This document shows positions 16,141 through 23,879 of a stretch of DNA of 23,879 bases, in pieces; the stretch's first letter is position 1; every line of letters begins with the position of its first letter. The DNA is taken from the NCBI GenBank assembly GCA_946480465.1, contig CAMLJY010000081.1:1-23879 (forward strand), in the 5' to 3' direction. Origin of the DNA: an uncultured Burkholderiales bacterium. Its GTDB lineage: Bacteria; Pseudomonadota; Gammaproteobacteria; Burkholderiales; Burkholderiaceae. The notes under the pieces were generated by a model, which saw nothing but the letters and a program-made list of their open reading frames with translations, was not told where the DNA came from and made no database searches. The position numbers and the translations under genes were made by a program.

Positions 16141-18942
16141 TCAACCGCCGTCGAGTTTCTTCAGCAGCTGCTCGGCCTCGGCCTGGCCGGCGAAGTCCTT
16201 CATCTGGGCCAGCGCCGCCAGCTCCTGGCGCGCCTGCGTCTTGTCGCCGGCCGCGAGCTGGATCTTCGCGAGGTTCAGGCGGAAGCCCGGCATCTGCGGC
16301 GCCTTGGCGACGACCTGCTTCTGCAGCTCCTGCGCGCGGGCATGCTGGCCCGCCGCCGAGAGCACCATCGCCAGCGTGTCCATCAGCGCCGGCTGGTTCG
16401 GCGCCGCCTTCACCGCGCGCTCGGCATAGTCCAGCGCCCCGGGCTTGTTCTGCTTCATCTTCAGCCAGGCGACGTTGTTCAGCGCCAGCGCATGCTCGGG
16501 CTGGGCCTTCAGCACGTCCAGGTAGCGTGCCTCCGCCAGCGCCAGGTCGCCGGCCGCCAGCGCTGCGTCGCCCAAATGGAAGCGGAAGGTCAGGTCCTGC
16601 GGCCGGTCTTTCAGCCAGCCCTCGGCGAAACGCGCGGCTTCGGGCGCGCGGCCGGCCGCGACCAGGGTGGCGTGCATGCGCAACGCGGCGGCGCCCGGCT
16701 CGCTCTTGCCCAGTGCCGTCTTGTAGGCCGCCAGCGCCGCGTCCCAGCGCTTTTGCGAGCCCTCGATGTCGCCTTCCGCGATGAAACCGGCGCCATCGCC
16801 CGGTCGGCGCTGCTGCAGCTGGCGCGCCGCTTCCAGCGCCTTCTGCGGCTGCTTGGCCTGCATCAGCACAGCGATCATCAGGCGGTTGGCGGCCACCGAA
16901 TCGGGTTCGGCCTCGATCGCCTTGCGCACTGCGCGAAGCGCCGCATCGACATCGCCGGACGCCAGGTGCACCGAGGCGACCCCGACGTGGCCCGTGGCCC
17001 GGTCGGCCTGCGCCGAAGCGATCTTGCCGAACGAGCTGAGCGCCTGTTGCCGGTCACCGGAGGCCAACTGCATCCGGCCCAACCGCTCCAGTACCTCGAA
17101 GTTGTTCGGCAGCGCGCTGACGGCCGCCTGCGCGGCATTCAGCGCCGCGGCCTGCGTGTCCTTCGAGCGCGCCAGGTGGTCGATCTGCGCCAGCCGCAGC
17201 TGCGGATCGGAAGGATCGGCCGCGACGGCATCGGCGTACAGCTTGCTCACTTCGACCTCCGGCGCGCCGATGCGCTGCTTCAGGTCGGCGAAGGCGAGCA
17301 TCGCTCGGGCGTTCTTCGGATCAGCCTTCAGCAGGTCCTCGAAGCGCTTGCTGGCACCGGCACTGTTCTTGTCCTGCAGGTCCAGCGCTGCCAGCGCGCC
17401 GACGGCGGGCAGGTATTTCCCATCCTTGGACAGCGCCGCCTCGAACGCCTTGCGCGCAGCGGGTACGTCTCGCTTGGCCATCAGTACCTGGCCGCGCAGC
17501 AGCGCGGGCACCGGGCTGTCCGGCTGCTTGCGCGCCAGCGCCTCGATGGCGGCCAGCGCACTGTCGAACTCGCGCCGCTGCAGCCGTGCGGTGATCAGCG
17601 CCAGGTCGACCGAGCGGCCCTGGTCCGCCGCGGCCAGTCTTTCCAACTCGGAGAAGGCCGCATCGGCATTGCCCTTGTTCAGCTGCGACAGCGCGACCGC
17701 AGCATTCAGCCGCTTGTCGTCCGGCTTCATCTGCGCCGCCTTCGTGAAGAGCTGCTGCGCGGACTTGGCGTCGCCATTGAGCAGCTGCGCCTGCGCGGCC
17801 AGTGCCAGCACCTCGGCCAGCGGCGCCGGGGCCTCCAGCAAGGGTTTCAGCACCGCCAGCGCCTTGGCCGGCTGGCGCTGCCGCAGGTGCACCTCGGCGA
17901 GCAGGCGGCGCGCGTCGACCGAACCGGGCGCCAGCTGCAGCACCCGCGAGAGACTGGCCTCGGCCTCGGTCAGCGCGCCGAGCTGGAACTCCACCGCGCC
18001 GCTCAACTGCAGCACGCGCAGGTTCTCGCCGGCGCTGCGGCGCAACACGTTCAGCAGTTCGCGCGCCTGCTTGAACTCGCCGCTGGCGTAGGCCATCTGC
18101 GCTTCCATGAAGCGGGTGCGCGGGTGGTTCGCGCGGGTCTTGCGAACCTCCTCCAGCTGCTTCCTCGCACCCTCCAGGTCCTTGTCGGCGAGCAGCACGT
18201 TGAAGATCGACACCTGCGCGTCGAACAGGTCCTTGCGCAGCTCCAGCGCGCGCCGGTACAGCGCCAGCGCAGCCGGGCGATCACCCTTGGAGAACAGCAG
18301 CAGGTCGGCCTTGAACAGCAGTGCGTCGGTGTTGTCGGGCGCGCGCCCCAGCAAGGCATCGGTCGCGGCCAGCGCGCCGTCGCGGTCGCCGGAGGCGGCC
18401 TTCAGGCGCGCGTCCATCAGCACCGCCGGCGCATAGACGGACGAGATCGCCAGCGCGCGATCGACGGCCGCGCGCGCATCGTCGCGCGAGCCCAGGGCCG
18501 CGTGGGCCTGGGCGAGCGTGACCTGAAGCTCGATGTCGACCAGCGGGTCCTTCAGGTCGAGCGAGCCGAATTCGTCCAGCACCTTGCGCGGCTGCCCCAT
18601 CGCCAGCAGCGCCCGGGCGCGGACCGGCGCCACCGCGCTTTCGGGATGGCGGTACTCGAGCGCGCGCTTGAGTTCGACGTCGGCGCCGACCGGGTCGCCC
18701 GACTCGAGCAAGGCCTGGCCGAGCAGGAAGCGCGCCTCACCGGACCGCGGGTTTTTCTCGAGCAGGTTCTTCAGCTCGATGATCGCGGCCTTGGCGTCGC
18801 GCTTCTCGATGTACTGCTTGGCCGAGGCCATCAGCGCCGCCTCGTCCTTGCCGCCACAGGCGCCCAGCAACGCCAGCGTTGCCGCCAGCGCCAACGTGGC
18901 GCCGCGCCGCGCCGCGCCAGACCACCGAACCCGATCCGTCAT
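16141..18942 (-). CDS. prsT: PEP-CTERM-system-type TPR-repeat lipoprotein (PrsT-like)
   Basis: A 933-residue lipoprotein with lipobox LLGAC (Cys29, then GGKDEA). The rest is an almost unbroken array of about 34-residue TPR helices, for example AKQYIEKRDAKAAIIELKN, ARFLLGQALLESGDPVGA and LDYAERAVKAAPNQPALMDT. Length, the short lipoprotein start and the continuous TPRs match PrsT, a protein linked to exosortase (XrtA) and exopolysaccharide clusters, where it probably scaffolds export at the envelope. No exosortase, PEP-CTERM substrate or polysaccharide gene is in this window, so it stands apart from its usual neighbours. ATG 18942 is chosen for the lipoprotein signal; an in-frame upstream start at 18984 adds residues that would spoil it. 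Confidence 0.82.
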   Translation of the reverse strand: MTDRVRWSGAARRGATLALAATLALLGACGGKDEAALMASAKQYIEKRDAKAAIIELKNLLEKNPRSGEARFLLGQALLESGDPVGADVELKRALEYRHPESAVAPVRARALLAMGQPRKVLDEFGSLDLKDPLVDIELQVTLAQAHAALGSRDDARAAVDRALAISSVYAPAVLMDARLKAASGDRDGALAATDALLGRAPDNTDALLFKADLLLFSKGDRPAALALYRRALELRKDLFDAQVSIFNVLLADKDLEGARKQLEEVRKTRANHPRTRFMEAQMAYASGEFKQARELLNVLRRSAGENLRVLQLSGAVEFQLGALTEAEASLSRVLQLAPGSVDARRLLAEVHLRQRQPAKALAVLKPLLEAPAPLAEVLALAAQAQLLNGDAKSAQQLFTKAAQMKPDDKRLNAAVALSQLNKGNADAAFSELERLAAADQGRSVDLALITARLQRREFDSALAAIEALARKQPDSPVPALLRGQVLMAKRDVPAARKAFEAALSKDGKYLPAVGALAALDLQDKNSAGASKRFEDLLKADPKNARAMLAFADLKQRIGAPEVEVSKLYADAVAADPSDPQLRLAQIDHLARSKDTQAAALNAAQAAVSALPNNFEVLERLGRMQLASGDRQQALSSFGKIASAQADRATGHVGVASVHLASGDVDAALRAVRKAIEAEPDSVAANRLMIAVLMQAKQPQKALEAARQLQQRRPGDGAGFIAEGDIEGSQKRWDAALAAYKTALGKSEPGAAALRMHATLVAAGRAPEAARFAEGWLKDRPQDLTFRFHLGDAALAAGDLALAEARYLDVLKAQPEHALALNNVAWLKMKQNKPGALDYAERAVKAAPNQPALMDTLAMVLSAAGQHARAQELQKQVVAKAPQMPGFRLNLAKIQLAAGDKTQARQELAALAQMKDFAGQAEAEQLLKKLDGG

Positions 18943-19038
18943 TCCCGTCCCCCAGGCCCGGCATCCATCACCCGGCCGCTCCACACAAGTGTTTCCGTGC
19001 CGGACCGAGGCCCTCGCACGGCCATCCCCACCGACGGC

Positions 19039-20067
19039 TCAGCGGCGAACGCCGGCCCAGCCCAGGCTGCGCACCGCGCCTTCACCGATGGCCGCGCCGA
19101 AGCGCTTGGCCAGGCGTTCGGCCACGTTCTCGCGCGGCGTGTAGTCGATCACCTCTTCGGCCTTGACGATGTCGCGGGCGACGAAGTCGAGGTTACCGAA
19201 GCTGTCGGCCAAGCCGAGCTTGACCGCATCCTCGCCGTTCCAGAAGAGGCCGGAGAACATCTCCGGCGTCTCCTTCAGGCGGGCGCCGCGACCGGCCTTG
19301 ACCACCCCGATGAACTGCTGGTGGATCTGGTCGATCATGGCCTGGGCATAGGCCTTGTGGCGGGCGTTCTGCGGTGAAAACGGATCGAGCATGCCCTTGT
19401 TCTCGCCCGCGGTGAGCAGGCGGCGCTCGACGCCCAGCTTGTCCATCAGGCCGGCGAAGCCGAAGCCGTCCATCAGCACGCCGATGGAGCCGACCAGGCT
19501 CGCCTTGTCGACGTAGATCTCGTCTGCCGCGACGGCGATGTAGTACGCGCCTGAAGCGCAGATCTCTTCGACGACGGCATACACCTTCTTCTGGTGCTTG
19601 GCCTTCAAGCGGCGTATCTCGTCGTTGACGATGCCGGCCTGCACAGGGCTGCCGCCGGGGCTGTTGATGCGCAAGACCACGGCCTGCGCGCCGACATCCT
19701 CGAAGGCCTGGCGCAAGGCGCCGATCAGCTGCTCGGCGCTGGCCTCGGTGTCGGGCGCGATCTCGCCGCGCACGTCCACCAGCGCCGTGTGCGGGCCACT
19801 GGGCGCGGCGGGGTGCAGGCGCTGCGAGAACAGCGTCCACGCCACCATGCCGGCCAGCAGCAGCCACGCCAGGCGGATGAAGACGCGCCAGCGGCGCTCG
19901 GCGCGGCGCTCGAGCAGCAGTTCACGCGCCAGGTGCTCGAGCGTGTGCTCGACCGCCGGCTGCAGCACCGCGGGGGCAGGCGCGGCGGCAGGGGCCGCGG
20001 CGGCGGGCGCGGCCGGCGGCAGCGGCTCGGCCGGGCCAGGGGACAGGGCGTCTTCGGGGGAACTCAT
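19039..20067 (-). CDS. sppA: Signal peptide peptidase SppA (S49 family)
   Basis: A 342-residue short-form SppA. A Pro/Ala-rich cytoplasmic start (1-35) is followed by a membrane helix (about 62-81) and a single S49 protease domain. The Ser nucleophile is Ser172 (EEICASGAYYIAVAADEIYVD) and the likely Lys base is Lys224 (TAGENKGMLDPF). RINSPGGSPVQAG and GSIGVLMDGFGF are family motifs. It degrades cleaved signal peptides in the membrane. It starts 10 bases after the Rieske gene stop and closes the rluC-HAD-Rieske-sppA run. ATG 20067 is preferred; an upstream in-frame start at 20190 lies inside the Rieske gene. Confidence 0.95.
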   Translation of the reverse strand: MSSPEDALSPGPAEPLPPAAPAAAAPAAAPAPAVLQPAVEHTLEHLARELLLERRAERRWRVFIRLAWLLLAGMVAWTLFSQRLHPAAPSGPHTALVDVRGEIAPDTEASAEQLIGALRQAFEDVGAQAVVLRINSPGGSPVQAGIVNDEIRRLKAKHQKKVYAVVEEICASGAYYIAVAADEIYVDKASLVGSIGVLMDGFGFAGLMDKLGVERRLLTAGENKGMLDPFSPQNARHKAYAQAMIDQIHQQFIGVVKAGRGARLKETPEMFSGLFWNGEDAVKLGLADSFGNLDFVARDIVKAEEVIDYTPRENVAERLAKRFGAAIGEGAVRSLGWAGVRR

Positions 20068-20077
20068 GGTGAACCGA

Positions 20078-20533
20078 TCAGACCGCGGGAAACGCGGACG
20101 GTGGAGCGGAAGGAGGGTTGGGGGCGCTGGCCGCAGGGACAGGCCGGATGTCGCGGGAAGGATACCAATACACCTGCCCGCCGGCCTCACGCACTTCCAG
20201 GGGCATCAGGCGGCTGCGGCCGCAGGGACCGCCGATGCAGCGGCCGTCGGCGGGCTCGTAGGTAGCGCCATGGATCGAGCAGACGATCCAGCGCCGGTCG
20301 AGGTCGAGAAACTCGCCGGGCTGCCAGTCCATCTCGACCGGCACGTGCGCGCAGCGGTTCAGGTAGGCGACGACCCGGCCTTCGAAGCGCAGCGTGAAGG
20401 CGCGCGCAGGATGGCCCCACAGCAGCACGTCGAACACCAGCGCCCGACCGCGGTCCGCCAGGGCGGACGAGGCGCACAGCGCGTGCGCCTCGCGCTCGGC
20501 AGCGCCGGGGCCAGGCGCGGCGGAGTCAGGCAT
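20078..20533 (-). CDS. Rieske [2Fe-2S] ferredoxin-like protein
   Basis: A 151-residue soluble Rieske protein. The cluster ligands are Cys61 and His63 (RCAHVPVEMDW) and Cys85 and His88 (VCSIHGATYEP), the C-x-H and C-x2-H pairs. A second short Cys pair (GRCIGGPC) follows the second box. No membrane helix or signal peptide is present, so it is a cytoplasmic electron-transfer or redox protein of unknown partner. Its ATG overlaps the end of the HAD phosphatase gene by 8 bases, so the two are co-translated. The same gene sits in this spot in many Burkholderiales genomes (recollection), but its role is not established. Confidence 0.9.
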   Translation of the reverse strand: MPDSAAPGPGAAEREAHALCASSALADRGRALVFDVLLWGHPARAFTLRFEGRVVAYLNRCAHVPVEMDWQPGEFLDLDRRWIVCSIHGATYEPADGRCIGGPCGRSRLMPLEVREAGGQVYWYPSRDIRPVPAASAPNPPSAPPSAFPAV

Positions 20534-21191
20534 GGTCGGCCAGCCAGCGCGCCAGCTCGGCGGTGGAATGTGCGACGTGCAGCGGCCCCAGGTCCGCGAA
20601 GGTCGCGTGGTCGTGGGCGCCGAAGGACACGCCAACCGACGCCGTGCCGGCATTGACCGCCATCTGCAAGTCGTGCGTGGTGTCCCCGATCATCAGCGTG
20701 CGCTGCGGCTCGGCGCCGAATTCGCGCATCAGCTGCTGCAGCATCAGCGGATTGGGCTTGCCCGCGGTTTCATCGGCCGTGCGCGTGCCGTCGAACAGGC
20801 CTTTCAGCTGCGCGGTCTGCAACGCCTCGTCCAGGCCGCGGCGGCTCTTGCCGGTGGCCACCGCCAGCCAGTGGTTGCGCGCCTTCAGCGCGTGCAGCAT
20901 CTCGAGCGTGCCAGCGAAGAGCACCAGCTCATGCTGGCTGGCGAAGTAATGGTGACGGTAGCGCTGGCCGAGCTCGGGGTAGCGCTCTCGCGGCAGACCG
21001 GGCACGGCGTGCTGCAACGCGTCGTGCAGGCCCAGGCCAATGACGTAAGCCGCCTGCTGCTCGCTCGGCACGGCAATGCCGAGGTCGCGGCACGCGGCCT
21101 GGATGCAACGCACGATCAGCGCAGTGGAATCGAAGAGGGTGCCGTCCCAGTCGAACACGACGAGGTCGAAGCGGCGCGGGCGCAAGGTCAT
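20526..21191 (-). CDS. HAD-superfamily hydrolase (phosphoglycolate phosphatase-like)
   Basis: A 221-residue HAD enzyme. Motif I is FDWDGTLFDS (Asp14 nucleophile, Asp16), motif II is the Thr of VATGKS, motif III is Lys in AGKPNP and motif IV is MIGDTTHD. The helical cap between motifs I and II puts it with Gph/PGMB-type phosphatases; the substrate cannot be read from sequence. It lies 34 bases after rluC on the same strand and overlaps the Rieske gene. No ribosome binding site is obvious before ATG 21191. Confidence 0.9.
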   Translation of the reverse strand: MTLRPRRFDLVVFDWDGTLFDSTALIVRCIQAACRDLGIAVPSEQQAAYVIGLGLHDALQHAVPGLPRERYPELGQRYRHHYFASQHELVLFAGTLEMLHALKARNHWLAVATGKSRRGLDEALQTAQLKGLFDGTRTADETAGKPNPLMLQQLMREFGAEPQRTLMIGDTTHDLQMAVNAGTASVGVSFGAHDHATFADLGPLHVAHSTAELARWLADHA

Positions 21192-21225
21192 CGGAAGGAG
21201 CGGCCGGAGCAGCAGGCCCGGAACG

Positions 21226-22176
21226 TCAGTGAGGCTCGCAGAGCCGGGTGACCAGTGTGACGCATTCAGGTGGCAAGGGCGCTTCGAGCGTCAGCCGCTC
21301 TCCACTGGCCGGATGGTCGAAGGCCAGGCGCCGCGCATGCAGGAACATGCGCCCGAAGCGCAGGCCGGCCAACCCCTCGCCACGGGCGAACTGCTTGTTC
21401 AGCTCGAAGTCCCCATACTTGGGATCGCCGACGATCGGGTGGCCGCCGTGGGCCAGGTGCACCCGGATCTGGTGCGTGCGGCCGGTCTTCAAGGTCACGT
21501 CGAGCAGCGTGAAGCCCTCGAAGGTCTGCGCCACCCTCACCAGCGTGATCGAGCGGCGCCCTTCCGCATGGTCGGCCGCCACCGCGCGGACGTGGCGCTC
21601 ACCGGCCGCATCGAGGGTCTTGTGAAGTGCGACGTCGATGACTTTCAGCGACGCCGGCCAGTGTCCGATCACCAGGGCCGCGTACGTCTTGCCCGTGTCC
21701 CGGGCGCGGAACTGGTCCTGCAAGGCCGTCAGCGCGCTGCGTTTCTTGGCCAGCAGCAGCACGCCCGAAGTTTCCTTGTCCAGCCGGTGCACCAGTTCCA
21801 GGAACTTGGCCTGCGGCCGGGCGCGTCGCAGCTGCTCGATGACGCCGAAGGCAACGCCTGAGCCGCCGTGCACCGCCACGCCAGCCGGCTTGTCGATCGC
21901 CAGCAGGTGCTCGTCTTCGAACAGCAGCGGGAATTCGCGCGGAGGCACCGGCGCCGCGGCATCGGCGGTCCGTTCAGCCACACGCACCGGAGGGACGCGC
22001 ACCTCGTCCCCGATCGCCAGGCGGGTGTCAGCGGCGGCCCGGCCCTTGTTCACCCGCACCTCTCCAGAACGGATGACCCGGTAGACATGAGTCTTCGGCA
22101 CGCCCTTGAGCAGCCGCAGCAAAAAGTTGTCCAGCCGCTGGCCCTCCCCTGCTTCGTCCACCGTGATGCGGCGCAC
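21226..22176 (-). CDS. rluC: Ribosomal large subunit pseudouridine synthase C
   Basis: A 316-residue enzyme if started at GTG 22176, which has GGAG six bases upstream. An S4 RNA-binding domain (about 8-65: QRLDNFLLRLLKGVPKTHVYR, GEVRVNKGR) precedes the RluA-type catalytic domain with Asp133 in HRLDKETSGVLLLAKK. KTYAALVIGHWP, RTHQIRVHLAHGGHPIVGDPKYG and FLHARRL complete it. It makes pseudouridines in 23S rRNA (955, 2504 and 2580 in E. coli). The frame remains open far upstream, through the rne leader, but has no conserved residues there; GTG 22161 is an alternative. It is divergent from rne, as in many proteobacteria. Confidence 0.93.
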   Translation of the reverse strand: MRRITVDEAGEGQRLDNFLLRLLKGVPKTHVYRVIRSGEVRVNKGRAAADTRLAIGDEVRVPPVRVAERTADAAAPVPPREFPLLFEDEHLLAIDKPAGVAVHGGSGVAFGVIEQLRRARPQAKFLELVHRLDKETSGVLLLAKKRSALTALQDQFRARDTGKTYAALVIGHWPASLKVIDVALHKTLDAAGERHVRAVAADHAEGRRSITLVRVAQTFEGFTLLDVTLKTGRTHQIRVHLAHGGHPIVGDPKYGDFELNKQFARGEGLAGLRFGRMFLHARRLAFDHPASGERLTLEAPLPPECVTLVTRLCEPH

Positions 22177-22231
22177 CGCTGGCTCCGCTGGCGCCTCGGA
22201 CCCGCGACGACCGGGCGGTGAGAGTTTGCTG

Positions 22232-22239
22232 CTTATAAT
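22232..22239. promoter_or_regulatory. Overlapping divergent -10 boxes for rne and rluC
   Basis: Plus strand TATAAT (22234-22239) is a perfect -10 for rne. Minus strand TATAAG (22237-22232) would start rluC transcription near 22225, about 50 nt before GTG 22176. No strong -35 is seen on either strand. Confidence 0.45.
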
Positions 22240-22314
22240 CCCGCGGACCACGATTTCGCCGTAAGTGCTTGATTTTGCAGAGTTTACCCGGGCATCCCCC
22301 GGCGAACCCGTGGC

Positions 22315-22336
22315 GGTGGACCCAACCAGGTCCGCC
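22315..22336 (+). other. Hairpin in the rne leader
   Basis: GGACC (22318-22322) pairs with GGTCC (22329-22333) around a 6-base loop, extended by a T-G and two G-C pairs. It sits about 70 nt into the predicted leader. It could be a structural signal for RNase E autoregulation; this is inference. Confidence 0.35.
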
Positions 22337-22816
22337 AACAAGCGTTGATGCAACACCCGCGTGACAGCGGCAGGCGCCCTCGCCAGAGCGACGGCGCGGC
22401 TGACGAGAGCCGGGTGGAAGAGACACGTCGCAACAGCCGTCCCGTCATGGGAAGAAACCAGCTCATGGGCGGCAGAGCGGGCCTGATCACCGGCCTGGTC
22501 TGTCACCCGCGTCGAAGCCTTCGGTTCGCATGCCTGCCCTCCGTCTTGCCCGATCCAGCGCCGTCGACGGCGCGGCGCGCCCTGTCGCGCCCGGCGAGCC
22601 CGGACCTCGCCGGCCTGACGTCCGACGCGACGACGCACGCGGCCCCGCTGCACCCTTGATCGCTTGACGATCACACCGCAGTCCAGGGCGATTCCTCCAC
22701 CGGCCGTTACCGCGTTTCTCATGCATCGGAAAGGAGTCGCCAGCCCGTCCGCGGGCCGGTGACCGGACCGACACGCGCCTGCCTTGCAAGCGGGGCGCGT
22801 GCGATGAGGAGTGCAC

Positions 22817-23879
22817 ATGAAGCGCATGCTGATCAATGCCACGCAGTCGGAAGAACGGCGGCTGGCGATCGTCGACGGGCAGAAGCTGCTCGATTTCGAA
22901 ACCGAGATCGAAGGCCGCGAGCAACGCAAGGGCAACATCTACAAGGCCGTCGTTACCCGCGTCGAGCCTTCGCTCGAAGCCTGTTTCGTCGACTACGGCG
23001 AGGATCGCCACGGTTTCCTGCCGTTCAAGGAGATTTCCCGGCAGTACTTCCGCGACGGCATCGAGCTGAAGAACGCGACCATCAAGGACGCGATCCGCGA
23101 AGGCCAGGAACTGCTGGTGCAGGTCGAGAAGGAAGAACGCGGCAACAAGGGCGCCGCCCTCACCACGTTCATCTCGCTGGCCGGCCGCTACCTGGTCCTG
23201 ATGCCGAACAACCCGCGCGGCGGCGGCGTGTCGCGCCGCATCGAGGGCGAGGACCGGGAAGAGCTGAAGGAAGCGCTGGACCAGCTCGAGTACCCCAAGG
23301 GCATGAGCCTGATCGCCCGCACCGCCGGCATCGGCCGCTCCGCCGCCGAGCTGCAGTGGGACCTGAACTACATGCTCAAGCTCTGGACGGCGATCTCCGA
23401 CGCCGCCGAGCCGCAGTACGAGCTGGAAGAGGACGATCCGAAGAACCCGGGCAAGAAGCGCACGCGCATCGTCGCCACGCCCACCGGCCCTGACGGCCGA
23501 AAGCTCAAGCGCCTGAACGCCGGCGCCTACCTGATCTACCAGGAAAGCTCGCTCGTCATCCGCGCCATCCGCGACTACTTCACGTCGGACATCGGCGAGA
23601 TCCTGATCGACACCGACGACATCTTCGATCAGGCCCACCAGTTCATGAACCACGTGATGCCGGAGTCGGCACCACGGGTGAAGCGCTACCGCGACGACGC
23701 GGCCCTGTTCAGCCGCTTCCAGATCGAGCACCAGATCGAGACTGCGTTCTCGCGCACGGTGAACCTGCCCTCCGGCGGCGCCATCGTCATCGACCACACC
23801 GAGGCGCTGGTGGCGGTGGACGTGAACTCCGCCCGCGCCACGCGCGGCGGCGACATCGAGGAAACCGCGACCCGCACCA
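22817..23879 (+). CDS. rne: Ribonuclease E, N-terminal part
   Basis: The first 354 codons of RNase E; the rest lies beyond the right edge. It opens [21 protein letters not shown], as in E. coli. The S1 domain (about 35-120: [31 protein letters not shown]) is followed by [20 protein letters not shown] and the DNase I-like region. Asp335 ([14 protein letters not shown]) corresponds to catalytic Asp303; the second catalytic Asp is not reached. Between Trp190 and YLIYQESS there are about 34 more residues than in E. coli, with an acidic then basic run ([16 protein letters not shown]). RNase E starts decay and processing of most RNAs and scaffolds the degradosome. GAGGAG lies 6 bases before ATG 22817. 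Confidence 0.97.
   Translation, partial: MKRMLINATQSEERRLAIVDGQKLLDFETEIEGREQRKGNIYKAVVTRVEPSLEACFVDYGEDRHGFLPFKEISRQYFRDGIELKNATIKDAIREGQELLVQVEKEERGNKGAALTTFISLAGRYLVLMPNNPRGGGVSRRIEGEDREELKEALDQLEYPKGMSLIARTAGIGRSAAELQWDLNYMLKLWTAISDAAEPQYELEEDDPKNPGKKRTRIVATPTGPDGRKLKRLNAGAYLIYQESSLVIRAIRDYFTSDIGEILIDTDDIFDQAHQFMNHVMPESAPRVKRYRDDAALFSRFQIEHQIETAFSRTVNLPSGGAIVIDHTEALVAVDVNSARATRGGDIEETATRT

Larger units (their letters stand above)
22177..22816 (+). other. rluC-rne divergent region and long rne leader
   Basis: This 640-base stretch has no supported gene. A TATAAT at 22234-22239 points toward rne. On the minus strand TATAAG covers 22237-22232, so the two -10 boxes share a TTATAA core. If correct, the rne mRNA leader is about 570 nt. 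Early in it lie CCGGG-catcc-CCCGG (about 22289-22303) and a stem of GGACC with GGTCC (22315-22336). In E. coli a 361-nt rne leader lets RNase E cleave its own mRNA. The leader ends with GAGGAG before the ATG. Confidence 0.5.

Noticed and set aside
16342..19377. 1011-codon open frame antisense to the TPR lipoprotein gene
   Set aside because: Gln/Arg/Leu-rich shadow of a repetitive high-GC gene; no motifs and no ribosome binding site.
22177..22938. N-terminal extension of rluC through the divergent region
   Set aside because: The frame is open but lacks conserved residues, and it runs through the rne leader and the -10 region.

Overview
This window looks like chromosomal DNA of a very GC-rich betaproteobacterium, most likely order Burkholderiales, in the Rubrivivax/Leptothrix/Ideonella neighbourhood. 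That placement rests on protein character, base composition, the rne|rluC-HAD-Rieske-sppA gene order, a PEP-CTERM-type TPR lipoprotein and a Comamonadaceae-style intergenic repeat. It is recognition, not a database result. No tRNA, rRNA, CRISPR array, transposase or phage gene was seen.

Left part (1-3600). A truncated LivK-type periplasmic binding protein (minus strand) is divergent from a LuxR-type regulator whose ligand-pocket residues differ from the AHL-binding consensus. Between them lies a good match to a sigma-54 promoter reading into the binding-protein gene. Two related palindromes sit where activator sites for such a promoter would be expected. A secreted parallel beta-helix lipoprotein follows.

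Urease region (3700-10000). The order is ureA, a 60-residue His-rich membrane peptide, a REP-like repeat, ureB, ureC, an unexpected SPOR-domain membrane protein, ureE, ureF, ureG. A second sigma-54-like site precedes ureA, so nitrogen control of both the binding protein and urease is plausible. The accessory gene ureD/ureH is absent from the window. UreC carries a 9-residue in-frame insertion encoded by a small palindromic duplication.

Iron and metal region (10038-16100). bfd and bfr (release and storage of iron), corA (divalent cation channel), and a ferric-iron ABC transporter split into three transcription units (fbpA +, fbpB -, fbpC +). Fur-box-like sequences overlap the bfd and fbpA promoters, which suggests one iron-responsive block.

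Right part (16141-23879). A 933-residue PrsT-like TPR lipoprotein stands alone. A minus-strand housekeeping run reads rluC, a Gph-like HAD phosphatase, a Rieske protein and sppA. Divergent from rluC is rne (truncated by the window end), with an apparent leader of about 570 nt suited to the autoregulation known for RNase E.

Several genes have no Shine-Dalgarno sequence but a -10-like hexamer 6-8 nt before the start codon, which suggests leaderless transcripts. Start sites chosen here use ribosome binding sites, those -10 boxes and family length.
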